Below are positions 7,755 to 13,178 of a stretch of DNA of 34,904 bases, in pieces; positions within the stretch are counted from its first letter, which is position 1; each line of letters begins with the position of its first letter. The notes beneath the pieces were generated by a model. It made no database searches and was not told the DNA's origin. It saw only the letters and a list, made by a program, of their open reading frames with translations. A program made the translations under genes and the position numbers. The stretch spans positions 1 through 34,904 of IMG/VR virus record IMGVR_UViG_3300035698_001390, one strand, 5' to 3'. This DNA comes from a virus.

Positions 7755-8194
7755 GCCAGTTCCCCCTTGTTTGCCGCCGCGCACAATAAAGCAACGTCCT
7801 CCAGCGTGTCGAAAGGCGCGTTATCGTAGTTGATTGCCTCCCCCGGCGCGTAGCCTGTAACGGACCAGCGGTGTAGACTGCCGCTCTGCTGGAGCACCGC
7901 TATAGGGCGGATGTAGTCATCGGTAGCCAACAAAGCATCTGCTAAGCCTCCGTTGTTCACCCAAAATTGCACCTCCGGGTCGCACAGGTCCCACGCTTGA
8001 GTATTGAAATACAATCGCCGGGGCGCTTCGCTGGTCTCACGTGAGACCTTTTTTCCCGTCCCTGCTTCAGGGTCTTGCCAGCTACGGGGGCCTTTATTCC
8101 CCGTCGGCCTCCCCCTGTCGTCCTTGCGGGCAAGCCAGCACTCATCAAGGACATTATCCCAATGCAAGAGCGCCCATTCTTCGTTTGCCGCCAT
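7751..8194 (-). CDS. phage protein of unknown function
   Basis: A 147-residue acidic, Trp-rich protein (MAANEEWALLHWDNVLDECW). Residues 50-54 are the palindrome-encoded VSRET, in a hydrophilic linker between an N-terminal segment (1-45) and a C-terminal domain (55-147, LYFNTQAWDLCDPEVQFWV...). No family was recognised. The ribosome binding site before ATG 8194 is weak, and the frame stays open upstream to 8284 without another usable start. Coupled by ATGA to the next gene. Confidence 0.65.
   Translation of the reverse strand: MAANEEWALLHWDNVLDECWLARKDDRGRPTGNKGPRSWQDPEAGTGKKVSRETSEAPRRLYFNTQAWDLCDPEVQFWVNNGGLADALLATDDYIRPIAVLQQSGSLHRWSVTGYAPGEAINYDNAPFDTLEDVALLCAAANKGELA
8033..8048. repeat. 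16-base palindrome, copy 6 (intragenic)
   Basis: Perfect copy in the gene at 7751-8194, read as VSRET. Confidence 0.98.
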
Positions 8195-8217
8195 GTAATC
8201 GTTGGCCTTGTCAGTCC

Positions 8218-8277
8218 CCGTTACAACGCGGCAGGAAACACTTTTCCGAACGTCGCGAAAAGTCCTTCTTGGTACAT
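8218..8277 (-). CDS. possible 19-residue leader peptide
   Basis: Minus-strand ORF MMYQEGLFATFGKVFPAAL behind a clear GGAGG (in GACGGAGGCTGATATG), in the gap between 8282 and 8194. It is too short to prove. It may couple translation to the gene at 7751, whose own ribosome binding site is weak. Confidence 0.25.
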
Positions 8278-8281
8278 CATA

Positions 8282-8497
8282 TCAGCCTCCGTCATATGCG
8301 AGGTCATCAAGCAGGGCGTCGCACGCCTCCGAAGACGATAGCTCGATGGTGAAAAGAAATTTTGCACCCTGCAAGCACTCGATTATTCGGGGGCTTGTGT
8401 GGAGGTAGGTGCGGCGGACTGCCGTCACCTTTCTGGGGTATGTGTCGGGAGGCATTAGTACCACTCGTGCGTTGAGCGTCCGAGAGCTTGATCTCAT
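8282..8497 (-). CDS. small phage protein overlapping the gene upstream
   Basis: Up to 71 residues. From residue 12 onward (VVLMPPDTYPRKVTAVRR..., FLFTIELSSSEACDALLDDL) the reading looks protein-like, whereas the overlapping 3' tail of the gene at 8307 in the other frame is Pro/His-rich and looks out of frame. It is either a separate overlapping gene (ATG at 8497 or 8455) or the true C-terminus of the 8307 gene separated by a frameshift near 8455-8500. I cannot decide from one sequence. Confidence 0.5.
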   Translation of the reverse strand: MRSSSRTLNARVVLMPPDTYPRKVTAVRRTYLHTSPRIIECLQGAKFLFTIELSSSEACDALLDDLAYDGG

Positions 8498-9269
8498 GCG
8501 GCCAGTTAAAGTCAGCCAGTTTTTCGTGCCATGCGCTAAGCTCGTCCGGCCCTATCGTCTTGCGCCACCCCAGAGAAAATCTTCCGGTGCGTTTGTAGTA
8601 AATAAAGTTGCCGGTTTTGATCCCCTGATCCATAAGCCACAGAAACCCGTCGTGCTTTATCTGCGCATTTTTCAGCGACCCCGCCAACTCTTCCGCGAGC
8701 TTCTCCCGCTCCTTGGCAATCCGCTCCTTGTCCCGATCGGTCAGCCCATATACCTGCGCTTCGACATAGCGGGGCTTCAGGTACGCAAGCTCGGCCAGTG
8801 TTAGCGGTTTGTGCTTCGATGTATCATCAACCGCCTTCAGTCGCATCAAGGGGAAATTTTTCTCTTCGAGATACTCAGAGCCTAAGCACTTGTCGCAGAA
8901 AACCATCCCGTTTGCCGCTGGCTGCATCTCGCCGCAATAACCGCACTTGTTTGTGCTCCGGCGTATCTCGCGCATTTCGCTGGTGATCTCCAGATAATGC
9001 CCCCGAACTATGTCCTTATTTGGGTAGCGCATTATCCGCCAATCGAACACGCGTGCCCGGTCGGCATTCCACTGATTATCTGTTAGCCAATGATCGTCCA
9101 ATTCAACAGGGAAAGTGCCTTGGGTGTAGGCCCCCCCGCCCCATGAGTCCATGCACTTGCCCCGGCCCGGCGTCATCTTCAGTTGCGCCTGAAGGGCGTC
9201 CCATTCCTCCTTGTGGCCCTCTTTGCTCAAGTCGAAATTGTAGTGCGTGATCCGCGTTAGAATGCCCAT
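8307..9269 (-). CDS. large phage protein with CxxC zinc motif
   Basis: A 320-residue protein starting MGILTRITHYNFDLSKEGHK. The central CGYCGE...FCDKC suggests a zinc ribbon (about residues 109-130). A charged helical part follows (DRDKERIAKEREKLAEELAG). The last ~60 residues (PPHLPPHKPPNNRVLAG onward) look unlike the rest and overlap 8282-8497. No family was recognised. The start follows palindrome 9287-9302 by 17 bases, with AGAAAAGGAAA as ribosome binding site. The upstream gene ends 13 bases inside this one. Confidence 0.7.
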   Translation of the reverse strand: MGILTRITHYNFDLSKEGHKEEWDALQAQLKMTPGRGKCMDSWGGGAYTQGTFPVELDDHWLTDNQWNADRARVFDWRIMRYPNKDIVRGHYLEITSEMREIRRSTNKCGYCGEMQPAANGMVFCDKCLGSEYLEEKNFPLMRLKAVDDTSKHKPLTLAELAYLKPRYVEAQVYGLTDRDKERIAKEREKLAEELAGSLKNAQIKHDGFLWLMDQGIKTGNFIYYKRTGRFSLGWRKTIGPDELSAWHEKLADFNWPHEIKLSDAQRTSGTNASRHIPQKGDGSPPHLPPHKPPNNRVLAGCKISFHHRAIVFGGVRRPA

Positions 9270-9952
9270 CGTCTTTTTCCTTTTCTGGTCTCACGTGAGA
9301 CCGTTTTATAGTCTACCTTGGTCCCGCCTTCGTCGAAGGTGATCCCGTCCATCTCCATTGACTCGTCTATCGCCTCGTCCGAGTTCAGATAGTCATATTC
9401 CTTTTCGAGATTTGAGTATATCCAATCCGCGAAGTCACGCAAGCCTTGCCTAACCTCCTCCTCATCATTTTCGGAGAGTGCGTTTTCCGCCCGGTAAACG
9501 CTGACTGACATGCAGCCGGAATGGTAATAGTGGCCCTGCTGCGCAGTGTTAGCGTTTAACTGATAGAAGTTCCGCCGCTGGACTTCCGCGAGGCCGGCCA
9601 CAATCTTGTGCAGCCTCTCATCGCCGGGCGCGTGAGTCATCACCTTTGCGAGACAGCCCGCCTTATATTGGTAACTCCCCTCGAAGCAAGCGCCGTCGCC
9701 CTGCGAGCTAAAGCCGGAAAAGTATACCACTGGGTCCCACCTTGCGCCGCCCCCCAGAAGCAGCGCTCGCTTCTTGCGGATATCCAGCCCGAACAGTTCC
9801 GCGACGTCTGCCGCGTCCTCGCATACTATATCCCACCATTCGTATTCAAGATTTCCCTCCCTGTACCGTTCGCGGGCTTTCTCTTTTGCCTCGTCGGATA
9901 ATTCGCTGAAGCTATAGAGGATTTTCGTTTCCGTTGTTACTCGCACTTCCAT
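9257..9952 (-). CDS. conserved phage protein (FSGFSSQGDGACFEG type)
   Basis: A 231-residue member of a widespread but uncharacterised phage family. It has the N-terminal FSELSDEAKEKARERYREGN and the motif FSGFSSQGDGACFEG, which I recall from many phage and prophage genomes; no function is established. The last 14 residues (VSRETRKGKRRWAF) come from reading through the palindrome and the ribosome binding site of the next gene, so the original C-terminus probably lay near VDYKT. ATG 9952 follows palindrome 9968-9983 by 15 bases. Confidence 0.8.
   Translation of the reverse strand: MEVRVTTETKILYSFSELSDEAKEKARERYREGNLEYEWWDIVCEDAADVAELFGLDIRKKRALLLGGGARWDPVVYFSGFSSQGDGACFEGSYQYKAGCLAKVMTHAPGDERLHKIVAGLAEVQRRNFYQLNANTAQQGHYYHSGCMSVSVYRAENALSENDEEEVRQGLRDFADWIYSNLEKEYDYLNSDEAIDESMEMDGITFDEGGTKVDYKTVSRETRKGKRRWAF
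9287..9302. repeat. 16-base palindrome, copy 7 (gene end / leader)
   Basis: Perfect copy, read as VSRET at the end of the 9257 gene and lying 17 bases before the ATG at 9269. Confidence 0.98.
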
Positions 9953-10125
9953 AACAATTCCTTTTCTGGTCTCACGTGAGACCGATTAGCGGTTGAGTTC
10001 TTTACTTTTCGGCCTTCGCGCAGAGCTGCATGGCACGCGTCGCATGAGCCGTTGGTCTTACCAGACTGCTTAGGCTCTATAGGCGCGTTGCAGCCTAGGC
10101 ACTCTCCCATAGCAATCCCTACCAT
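9937..10125 (-). CDS. small zinc-finger protein
   Basis: A 62-residue protein with two CxxC pairs (CLGC, CDAC) spaced as in a DksA/TraR-like or zinc-ribbon finger. The ATG at 10125 overlaps the upstream stop (TGATG); an alternative ATG at 10110 has a better AGGG site. The frame runs through palindrome 9968-9983 as SHVRP, the only place where that phase would be coding. It ends 16 bases inside the next gene. The finger is probably real, while the tail after about residue 45 may be a by-product of the inserted cassette. Confidence 0.55.
   Translation of the reverse strand: MVGIAMGECLGCNAPIEPKQSGKTNGSCDACHAALREGRKVKNSTANRSHVRPEKELLWKCE
9958..10003. repeat. 46-base direct repeat, copy 1 (palindrome cassette)
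   Basis: Identical to 10935-10980 over 46 bases: the ribosome-binding segment, the palindrome and 20 bases beyond it. In copy 2 the outer 20 bases are the last codons of a gene (KELNR stop); in copy 1 they are read in another frame. This indicates duplication or recombination of the cassette. Confidence 0.9.
9968..9983. repeat. 16-base palindrome, copy 8 (leader)
   Basis: Perfect copy, 15 bases before the ATG at 9952; part of a 46-base repeat shared with copy 9. Read as SHVRP if the 9937-10125 frame is coding here. Confidence 0.98.
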
Positions 10126-10397
10126 CAGTAGGACTTCCCGGCGTGGTCGCAAGCTCGCACTACGCGATGCAAAAGATTGCCCATCTTTATCAGCGCCTCG
10201 TCCGGCGCTCGCTTGAGCATGTCCGCTGAAGATTCCGAGGCATCAGGCCCGCCCTCGCTGATACGGATAGGCAGATAAGCGCCCGCCTTCAACGCCCATA
10301 ACTCAGGCCGCACTTGCTCTTCAGTGCGCCAGAATTGAGCGGTAAAAAAGTCTTCTGCGCCATCGTAGACGATGTGAAATAAGCGTTGCTCGGTCAT
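10125..10397 (-). CDS. phage protein of unknown function
   Basis: A 90-residue protein, MTEQRLFHIVYDGAEDFFTA..., first gene after the promoter at 10428-10455. ATG 10397 follows GAGAAGGAA. The N-terminus resembles a small ferredoxin-like fold by eye only. No family was recognised. Its stop overlaps the start of the zinc-finger gene. Confidence 0.65.
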   Translation of the reverse strand: MTEQRLFHIVYDGAEDFFTAQFWRTEEQVRPELWALKAGAYLPIRISEGGPDASESSADMLKRAPDEALIKMGNLLHRVVRACDHAGKSY

Positions 10398-10427
10398 ATC
10401 ATTTTTCCTTCTCCAAGTGACAGCTGA

Positions 10428-10455
10428 ATAGTAGCGGATTGCTCATGCTAGTCAA
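10428..10455 (-). promoter_or_regulatory. leftward promoter for the 10397 to 6780 operon
   Basis: Minus-strand TTGACT (10450-10455), a 16-base spacer and TACTAT (10428-10433), followed by the leader TGTCACTT before the ribosome binding site. It lies inside an inverted repeat (10428-10443 with 10455-10470). Confidence 0.65.
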
Positions 10456-10470
10456 GCATCCCGCTACTAT
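10428..10470. repeat. inverted repeat spanning a promoter
   Basis: Arms 10428-10443 and 10455-10470 match at 14 of 16 positions (ATAGTAGCGG outer part) around an 11-base centre. The arms hold the -10 box and the start of the -35 region, so it could be an operator or a hairpin that ends transcription of the 10482 gene. There is no T-run. Confidence 0.6.
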
Positions 10471-10481
10471 ACGCTTTTCAC

Positions 10482-10928
10482 TCAGGAATGACAGTAACCA
10501 TCATTTTCAATGGCCAACCACATTCCCGACCACGGCACTGCGATTGCTGAATCATCGCCAATCATCGTTGTTATGGTCTGGCAAAAATCAGGGAAGGGCA
10601 TTCCTTGATCCTCCCGTTTCCATTTCAGAGCAAGCGATTTAAATTGCGCTTCGTTTACCGGCACCTTAGCGGCGGCACGCCCTGAAGGGTTCCATTCATC
10701 CCAAAAGTATTTTTCCAGCTTTACCGCGCTCGCCCCCGCCTCCCCGTGATCGTCGATAAAGTCATGGTAAAATTCCGAGGGGACAATATCATAGACGCAG
10801 GATGAAAGCCGGTTGAGCCTGTTGCGGGCCGTGTCGTACTGCTTCAAGTAGGACTTGAAGCAAGCCATCTTCAGCGAAGCGTCGTGCATCAGAGGCATAA
10901 GCGCCGCGAGTATTTCAAATCTATTCAT
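10482..10928 (-). CDS. phage protein of unknown function
   Basis: A 148-residue protein, MNRFEILAALMPLMHDASLK. The N-terminal half resembles by eye the rightward protein at 14213 (LMYDANL..., VLPEGFHEYL against LMHDASL..., IVPSEFYHDF), so the two may be distant paralogs. ATG 10928 follows AAGGAAA and lies 16 bases after palindrome 10945-10960. The longer reading from a GTG inside the palindrome is unlikely. Confidence 0.7.
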   Translation of the reverse strand: MNRFEILAALMPLMHDASLKMACFKSYLKQYDTARNRLNRLSSCVYDIVPSEFYHDFIDDHGEAGASAVKLEKYFWDEWNPSGRAAAKVPVNEAQFKSLALKWKREDQGMPFPDFCQTITTMIGDDSAIAVPWSGMWLAIENDGYCHS

Positions 10929-10934
10929 AACGAT

Positions 10935-10980
10935 TTCCTTTTCTGGTCTCACGTGAGACCGATTAGCGGTTGAGTTCTTT
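10935..10980. repeat. 46-base direct repeat, copy 2 (palindrome cassette)
   Basis: Identical to 9958-10003. A shorter 36-base part, 10926-10961, is also identical to 11377-11412. Confidence 0.9.
10945..10960. repeat. 16-base palindrome, copy 9 (leader)
   Basis: Perfect copy, 16 bases before the ATG at 10928 and 2 bases after the 10963 stop codon. Confidence 0.98.
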
Positions 10981-11379
10981 TATCGCGCCCTCTGCGAAAG
11001 CGCGTTTCTTTGCCTCGCGTTCGTTCTCGCTATTTGATCCGCTGGCGAACGCCGAGGCGGCGAGCCTGATAGCGCCGTTGCCGGTAGCGTAGGTCTCTCC
11101 CGCCCATTTACTGCCCGCCTGTTGCCAAGTGTCCCACGCCGAACCGGAGACGCAAGCCGTGGTAGAAGGATCATACCACTCATGCGCATTATCCAGCGTG
11201 ATATAGAAGCAATTCTTCAACCCGTGTTTTACCGGCAGTTGGAACCGCTCAGGGTCGCGCTTCCACAGTTTGAGCTTGCCATTAACGCGGCAGCGCAGGG
11301 GCGTGTTGTCGGCGTTCCTTCGCACCTTATGGTGCAAGATGTCGCCGTGCCTCAACCTTTTGATCTCGAACAATTCCAT
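10963..11379 (-). CDS. conserved phage protein (RVNGKLK..PVKHGL type)
   Basis: A 138-residue protein. Residues about 25-70 (PLRCRVNGKLKLWKRDPERF, then LPVKHGLKNCFYITLDNAHEW) match a domain I recall from many phages of Proteobacteria; its function is unknown. The C-terminal part is Ala/Ser/Glu-rich. ATG 11379 follows AAGGAAA, 16 bases after palindrome 11396-11411. Confidence 0.75.
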   Translation of the reverse strand: MELFEIKRLRHGDILHHKVRRNADNTPLRCRVNGKLKLWKRDPERFQLPVKHGLKNCFYITLDNAHEWYDPSTTACVSGSAWDTWQQAGSKWAGETYATGNGAIRLAASAFASGSNSENEREAKKRAFAEGAIKELNR

Positions 11380-11395
11380 AACGATTTCCTTTTCT

Positions 11396-11411
11396 GGTCT
11401 CACGTGAGACC
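11396..11411. repeat. 16-base palindrome, copy 10 (leader)
   Basis: Perfect copy, 16 bases before the ATG at 11379; shares 36 identical bases with the copy 9 region. Confidence 0.98.
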
Positions 11412-11412
11412 G

Positions 11413-11556
11413 TTAGACGTTAAAGGTAATGACGCAGGCGGAAATGGCCAGTGACAATGAAAGCGCCGCCCAGTAGGGGCAACCCTTGTCAGACAGAATA
11501 GCCGCCAGCCCAATAAACACCACTATTGATAGCCCTTGAATGATCTCGATACCCAT
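11413..11556 (-). CDS. 47-residue membrane protein with two TM segments
   Basis: MGIEIIQGLSIVVFIGLAAI followed by LSDKGCPYWAALSLSLAISA and CVITFNV. Two hydrophobic helices (about 4-21 and 29-46) are joined by a short polar turn, as in small holin-like or inner-membrane phage proteins. The start ATG 11556 lies 4 bases after the stop of the upstream gene, with GGGGC in front. The stop codon is 1 base from palindrome 11396-11411. A holin role is possible but not shown. Confidence 0.6.
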   Translation of the reverse strand: MGIEIIQGLSIVVFIGLAAILSDKGCPYWAALSLSLAISACVITFNV

Positions 11557-11559
11557 GGG

Positions 11560-11760
11560 CTAGCCCCGGATCGAAGTATTAAGATAGCTGGCGCGCTCGG
11601 AGGCGATTTCATACAAGCTATAGCCCCACTCGCCCTTCTTACCGGCGAGCTGGCGCAGCTTGGTATGAACCTTACCCTCTGCCTCATCCATACTCTCAAC
11701 CGTGATATGCCGACTATGAAGCCTGCCCCCCGATAAGCTGTATATAACTATGAATCTCAT
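11560..11760 (-). CDS. small phage protein of unknown function
   Basis: A 66-residue protein, MRFIVIYSLSGGRLHSRHIT..., with a ferredoxin-like beta-alpha pattern by eye. ATG 11760 follows AAAGGG and lies 19 bases after palindrome 11780-11795. Between palindrome and start the five bases AGACC are repeated, like a duplication scar. Confidence 0.65.
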   Translation of the reverse strand: MRFIVIYSLSGGRLHSRHITVESMDEAEGKVHTKLRQLAGKKGEWGYSLYEIASERASYLNTSIRG

Positions 11761-11779
11761 AACAAGCCCTTTCTGGTCT

Positions 11780-11795
11780 GGTCTCACGTGAGACC
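11780..11795. repeat. 16-base palindrome, copy 11 (leader)
   Basis: Perfect copy, 19 bases before the ATG at 11760, with an AGACC duplication on its downstream side. Confidence 0.98.
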
Positions 11796-11823
11796 GGGGG
11801 CAAATGAAATGCCCCCGGCAATT

Positions 11824-12027
11824 TCACATCATGAACAGAAGTTCTTGCGCACCGTATACGGCAGAATGCCCGCACTCATCACAACGGTAGCGCCTCGCAT
11901 CCGGCTCGCACTGGTCATGCTCCGCGCCGCACGAGATGCAAAAGCCGGGGTTCTCCGTACCAAACATTTCAGATTCCGCCGCCGCCATAACAACGTCCGG
12001 GGTAATCGAAGGATGTATATCAACCAT
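11824..12027 (-). CDS. zinc-ribbon phage protein
   Basis: A 67-residue protein with CISC...CEPDARRYRCDEC, two CxxC pairs of a zinc ribbon, and the ending VYGAQELLFMM. I recall this type as a common small phage protein of unknown function. It is the first leftward gene after the divergent control region. ATG 12027 follows AAAGGAATT. Promoter at 12074-12101. Confidence 0.75.
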   Translation of the reverse strand: MVDIHPSITPDVVMAAAESEMFGTENPGFCISCGAEHDQCEPDARRYRCDECGHSAVYGAQELLFMM

Positions 12028-12073
12028 AAAACAATTCCTTTTCTAAGTGACAGACTAACAAGCTAACAAGTGA

Positions 12074-12101
12074 ATACTAGCATAACCGTTAGACCAATCA
12101 A
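12074..12101 (-). promoter_or_regulatory. first leftward promoter of the divergent region
   Basis: Minus-strand TTGATT (12096-12101), a 16-base spacer and TAGTAT (12074-12079). Palindrome 12124-12139 lies 22 bases upstream of the -35. The leader carries TGTCACTT before AGAAAAGGAA. Confidence 0.65.
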
Positions 12102-12123
12102 GCCCTTTATTTAATGCTAGTTT

Positions 12124-12139
12124 GGTCTCACGTGAGACC
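12124..12139. repeat. 16-base palindrome, copy 12 (divergent region)
   Basis: Perfect copy between the first leftward promoter and the iteron inverted repeat. Confidence 0.98.
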
Positions 12140-12141
12140 AC

Positions 12142-12245
12142 AAAGTCGTACCATAAGTCATACCATGGAGTTTTTTCTGGGCCATTTAGCAGGTTAGCGG
12201 ATTAGCTCGCGGCGCGGTTGATGGTATGACTTATGGTATGACTTT
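12142..12245. repeat. 25-base inverted repeat built of iterons
   Basis: Arm 12142-12166 and arm 12221-12245 are complementary at 24 of 25 positions around a 54-base centre. Each arm is two head-to-tail copies of ATGGTATGACTT(T). A third copy follows at 12246, and variants occur at 12300 (ATGGTACGATTC) and 12312. Confidence 0.85.
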
Positions 12246-12348
12246 ATGGTATGATTAAATGGCTGTTTTCTGCCGTTTTTCGCTTGTCATACCTATTTGA
12301 TGGTACGATTCATGGTACAAGCTGGGCTAGTGGTGTTAATGGTGGTAT

Positions 12349-12382
12349 CCGGGGGGTATAGTATAGAAGATACTACCCCCGG
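12349..12382. repeat. hairpin in the divergent region
   Basis: CCGGGGG (12349-12355) pairs with CCCCCGG (12376-12382), and TAGTAT (12359-12364) with ATACTA (12370-12375). There is a 3-base bulge and a 5-base loop. No T-run follows, so it is not a typical terminator. Confidence 0.6.
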
Positions 12383-12626
12383 TCCTACCATAAACGCCTC
12401 GGTTTGTTTTGAGATGTTTTTATGCGTTATCGTATCCAGTAAATTTATTAAATATCTTTTCTATTCGGCGGATTAGCTTTGATTGTTTTTCTCTGGCCGG
12501 TTCTAAGCTGGGGCTTAGCTGCTCGGGGGGTTTCTTTAAGTATTTCTGAGCAGGCGTTAGTCTAGCGTTTAGCTTCATTCGTTCAGGCTTTCCCTTGTGT
12601 GTATAGGCGCACGCAATTTTCAGCTA

Positions 12627-12654
12627 TTGATTACCCCGGTCAATATGTTATTAT
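12627..12654 (+). promoter_or_regulatory. first rightward promoter of the divergent region
   Basis: TTGATT (12627-12632), a 16-base spacer and TATTAT (12649-12654). Palindrome 12669-12684 begins 15 bases after the -10, so it would lie in the first transcribed bases, an operator-like position. Confidence 0.6.
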
Positions 12655-12668
12655 CTTTGTGTCGGTCG

Positions 12669-12684
12669 GGTCTCACGTGAGACC
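12669..12684. repeat. 16-base palindrome, copy 13 (divergent region)
   Basis: Perfect copy just downstream of the rightward -10, 29 bases before the ATG at 12714. Confidence 0.98.
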
Positions 12685-12713
12685 CTGACCAGAACCAAAA
12701 GGAAATTAAGATT

Positions 12714-13061
12714 ATGTATTATGTAAATGTCTACGATACAGACGATTGTTATGGTGGCAGTGAAGAAGGCGGATGGTGGTATCAGTCGGGCGAGTTTATC
12801 AGTTGCCCCGCCTCATTCGATAGCAAGGCAGCCGCTTGTTTTGCCCGTGATCGTATTGAGGCGTGCCATGTTGAGGCAGGCGCGGAAAAGGATAGAGCGT
12901 ATAAGATGGGCAAAGGAACCCATGATGGGGCAGACGCCAGCGGCGTGTCTGATGATGCTTATCTGATACCGGGCGGTTCGTGGGGGTATGGTAAAATGAA
13001 TTTCACGGTTCAAGACCATCCGGGCGAAAGCTATCCGAAAGAGCGCCCCCGGTATGAATAG
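12714..13061 (+). CDS. phage protein of unknown function
   Basis: A 115-residue acidic, Gly/Tyr-rich protein, MYYVNVYDTDDCYGGSEEGG. The YVNVYDTDDCYGGSEEGGWW start recalls a small protein type seen in other phages; no function is known. First rightward gene after the divergent region. ATG follows AAAAGGAAATT. A degenerate palindrome lies 6 bases after the stop. Confidence 0.75.
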   Translation: MYYVNVYDTDDCYGGSEEGGWWYQSGEFISCPASFDSKAAACFARDRIEACHVEAGAEKDRAYKMGKGTHDGADASGVSDDAYLIPGGSWGYGKMNFTVQDHPGESYPKERPRYE

Positions 13062-13066
13062 GGGCG

Positions 13067-13082
13067 GGTATTACGTGAGACC
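13067..13082. repeat. degenerate palindrome copy (2 mismatches)
   Basis: GGTATTACGTGAGACC: right half intact, two changes in the left half. Lies 6 bases after the 12714 gene stop. Confidence 0.8.
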
Positions 13083-13095
13083 ATGAAATAGGTTA

Positions 13096-13124
13096 TTGCG
13101 TTCTTAATCTAAGAGGCGTACAAG
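13096..13124 (+). promoter_or_regulatory. possible promoter for basic paralog B
   Basis: TTGCGT (13096-13101), a 17-base spacer and TACAAG (13119-13124). A weak match, but it has the same -35 and spacing as 14120-14148. The leader then carries TGTCACTC before GAAAAGGAA. Confidence 0.35.
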
Positions 13125-13178
13125 ATTACCAGCGGCGCAGCTAACCTGCCCCGTGTCACTCGAAAAGGAAATTACCAG

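Larger units (their letters stand above)
12140..12660. other. divergent intergenic region: candidate origin
   Basis: About 520 bases without a credible gene between leftward and rightward units. It holds repeated ATGGTATGACTT-like iterons on both strands (about 8 recognisable copies between 12142 and 12320), a 25-base inverted repeat, a GC-rich hairpin (12349-12382), an AT-rich stretch (about 12437-12470) and an 11-base direct repeat GCGGATTAGCT (12198 and 12469). Iterons plus an AT-rich element is the usual layout of an initiator-dependent origin, and the arm to the left encodes a primase-polymerase. Operator clusters for early promoters are the alternative. Confidence 0.5.

Noticed and set aside
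3811-11790. Longer genes starting at the GTG inside palindromes (MRPEKE-type starts)
   Set aside because: A good ribosome binding site lies between the palindrome and the next ATG in each case, and the extra residues are only the palindrome and leader read through.
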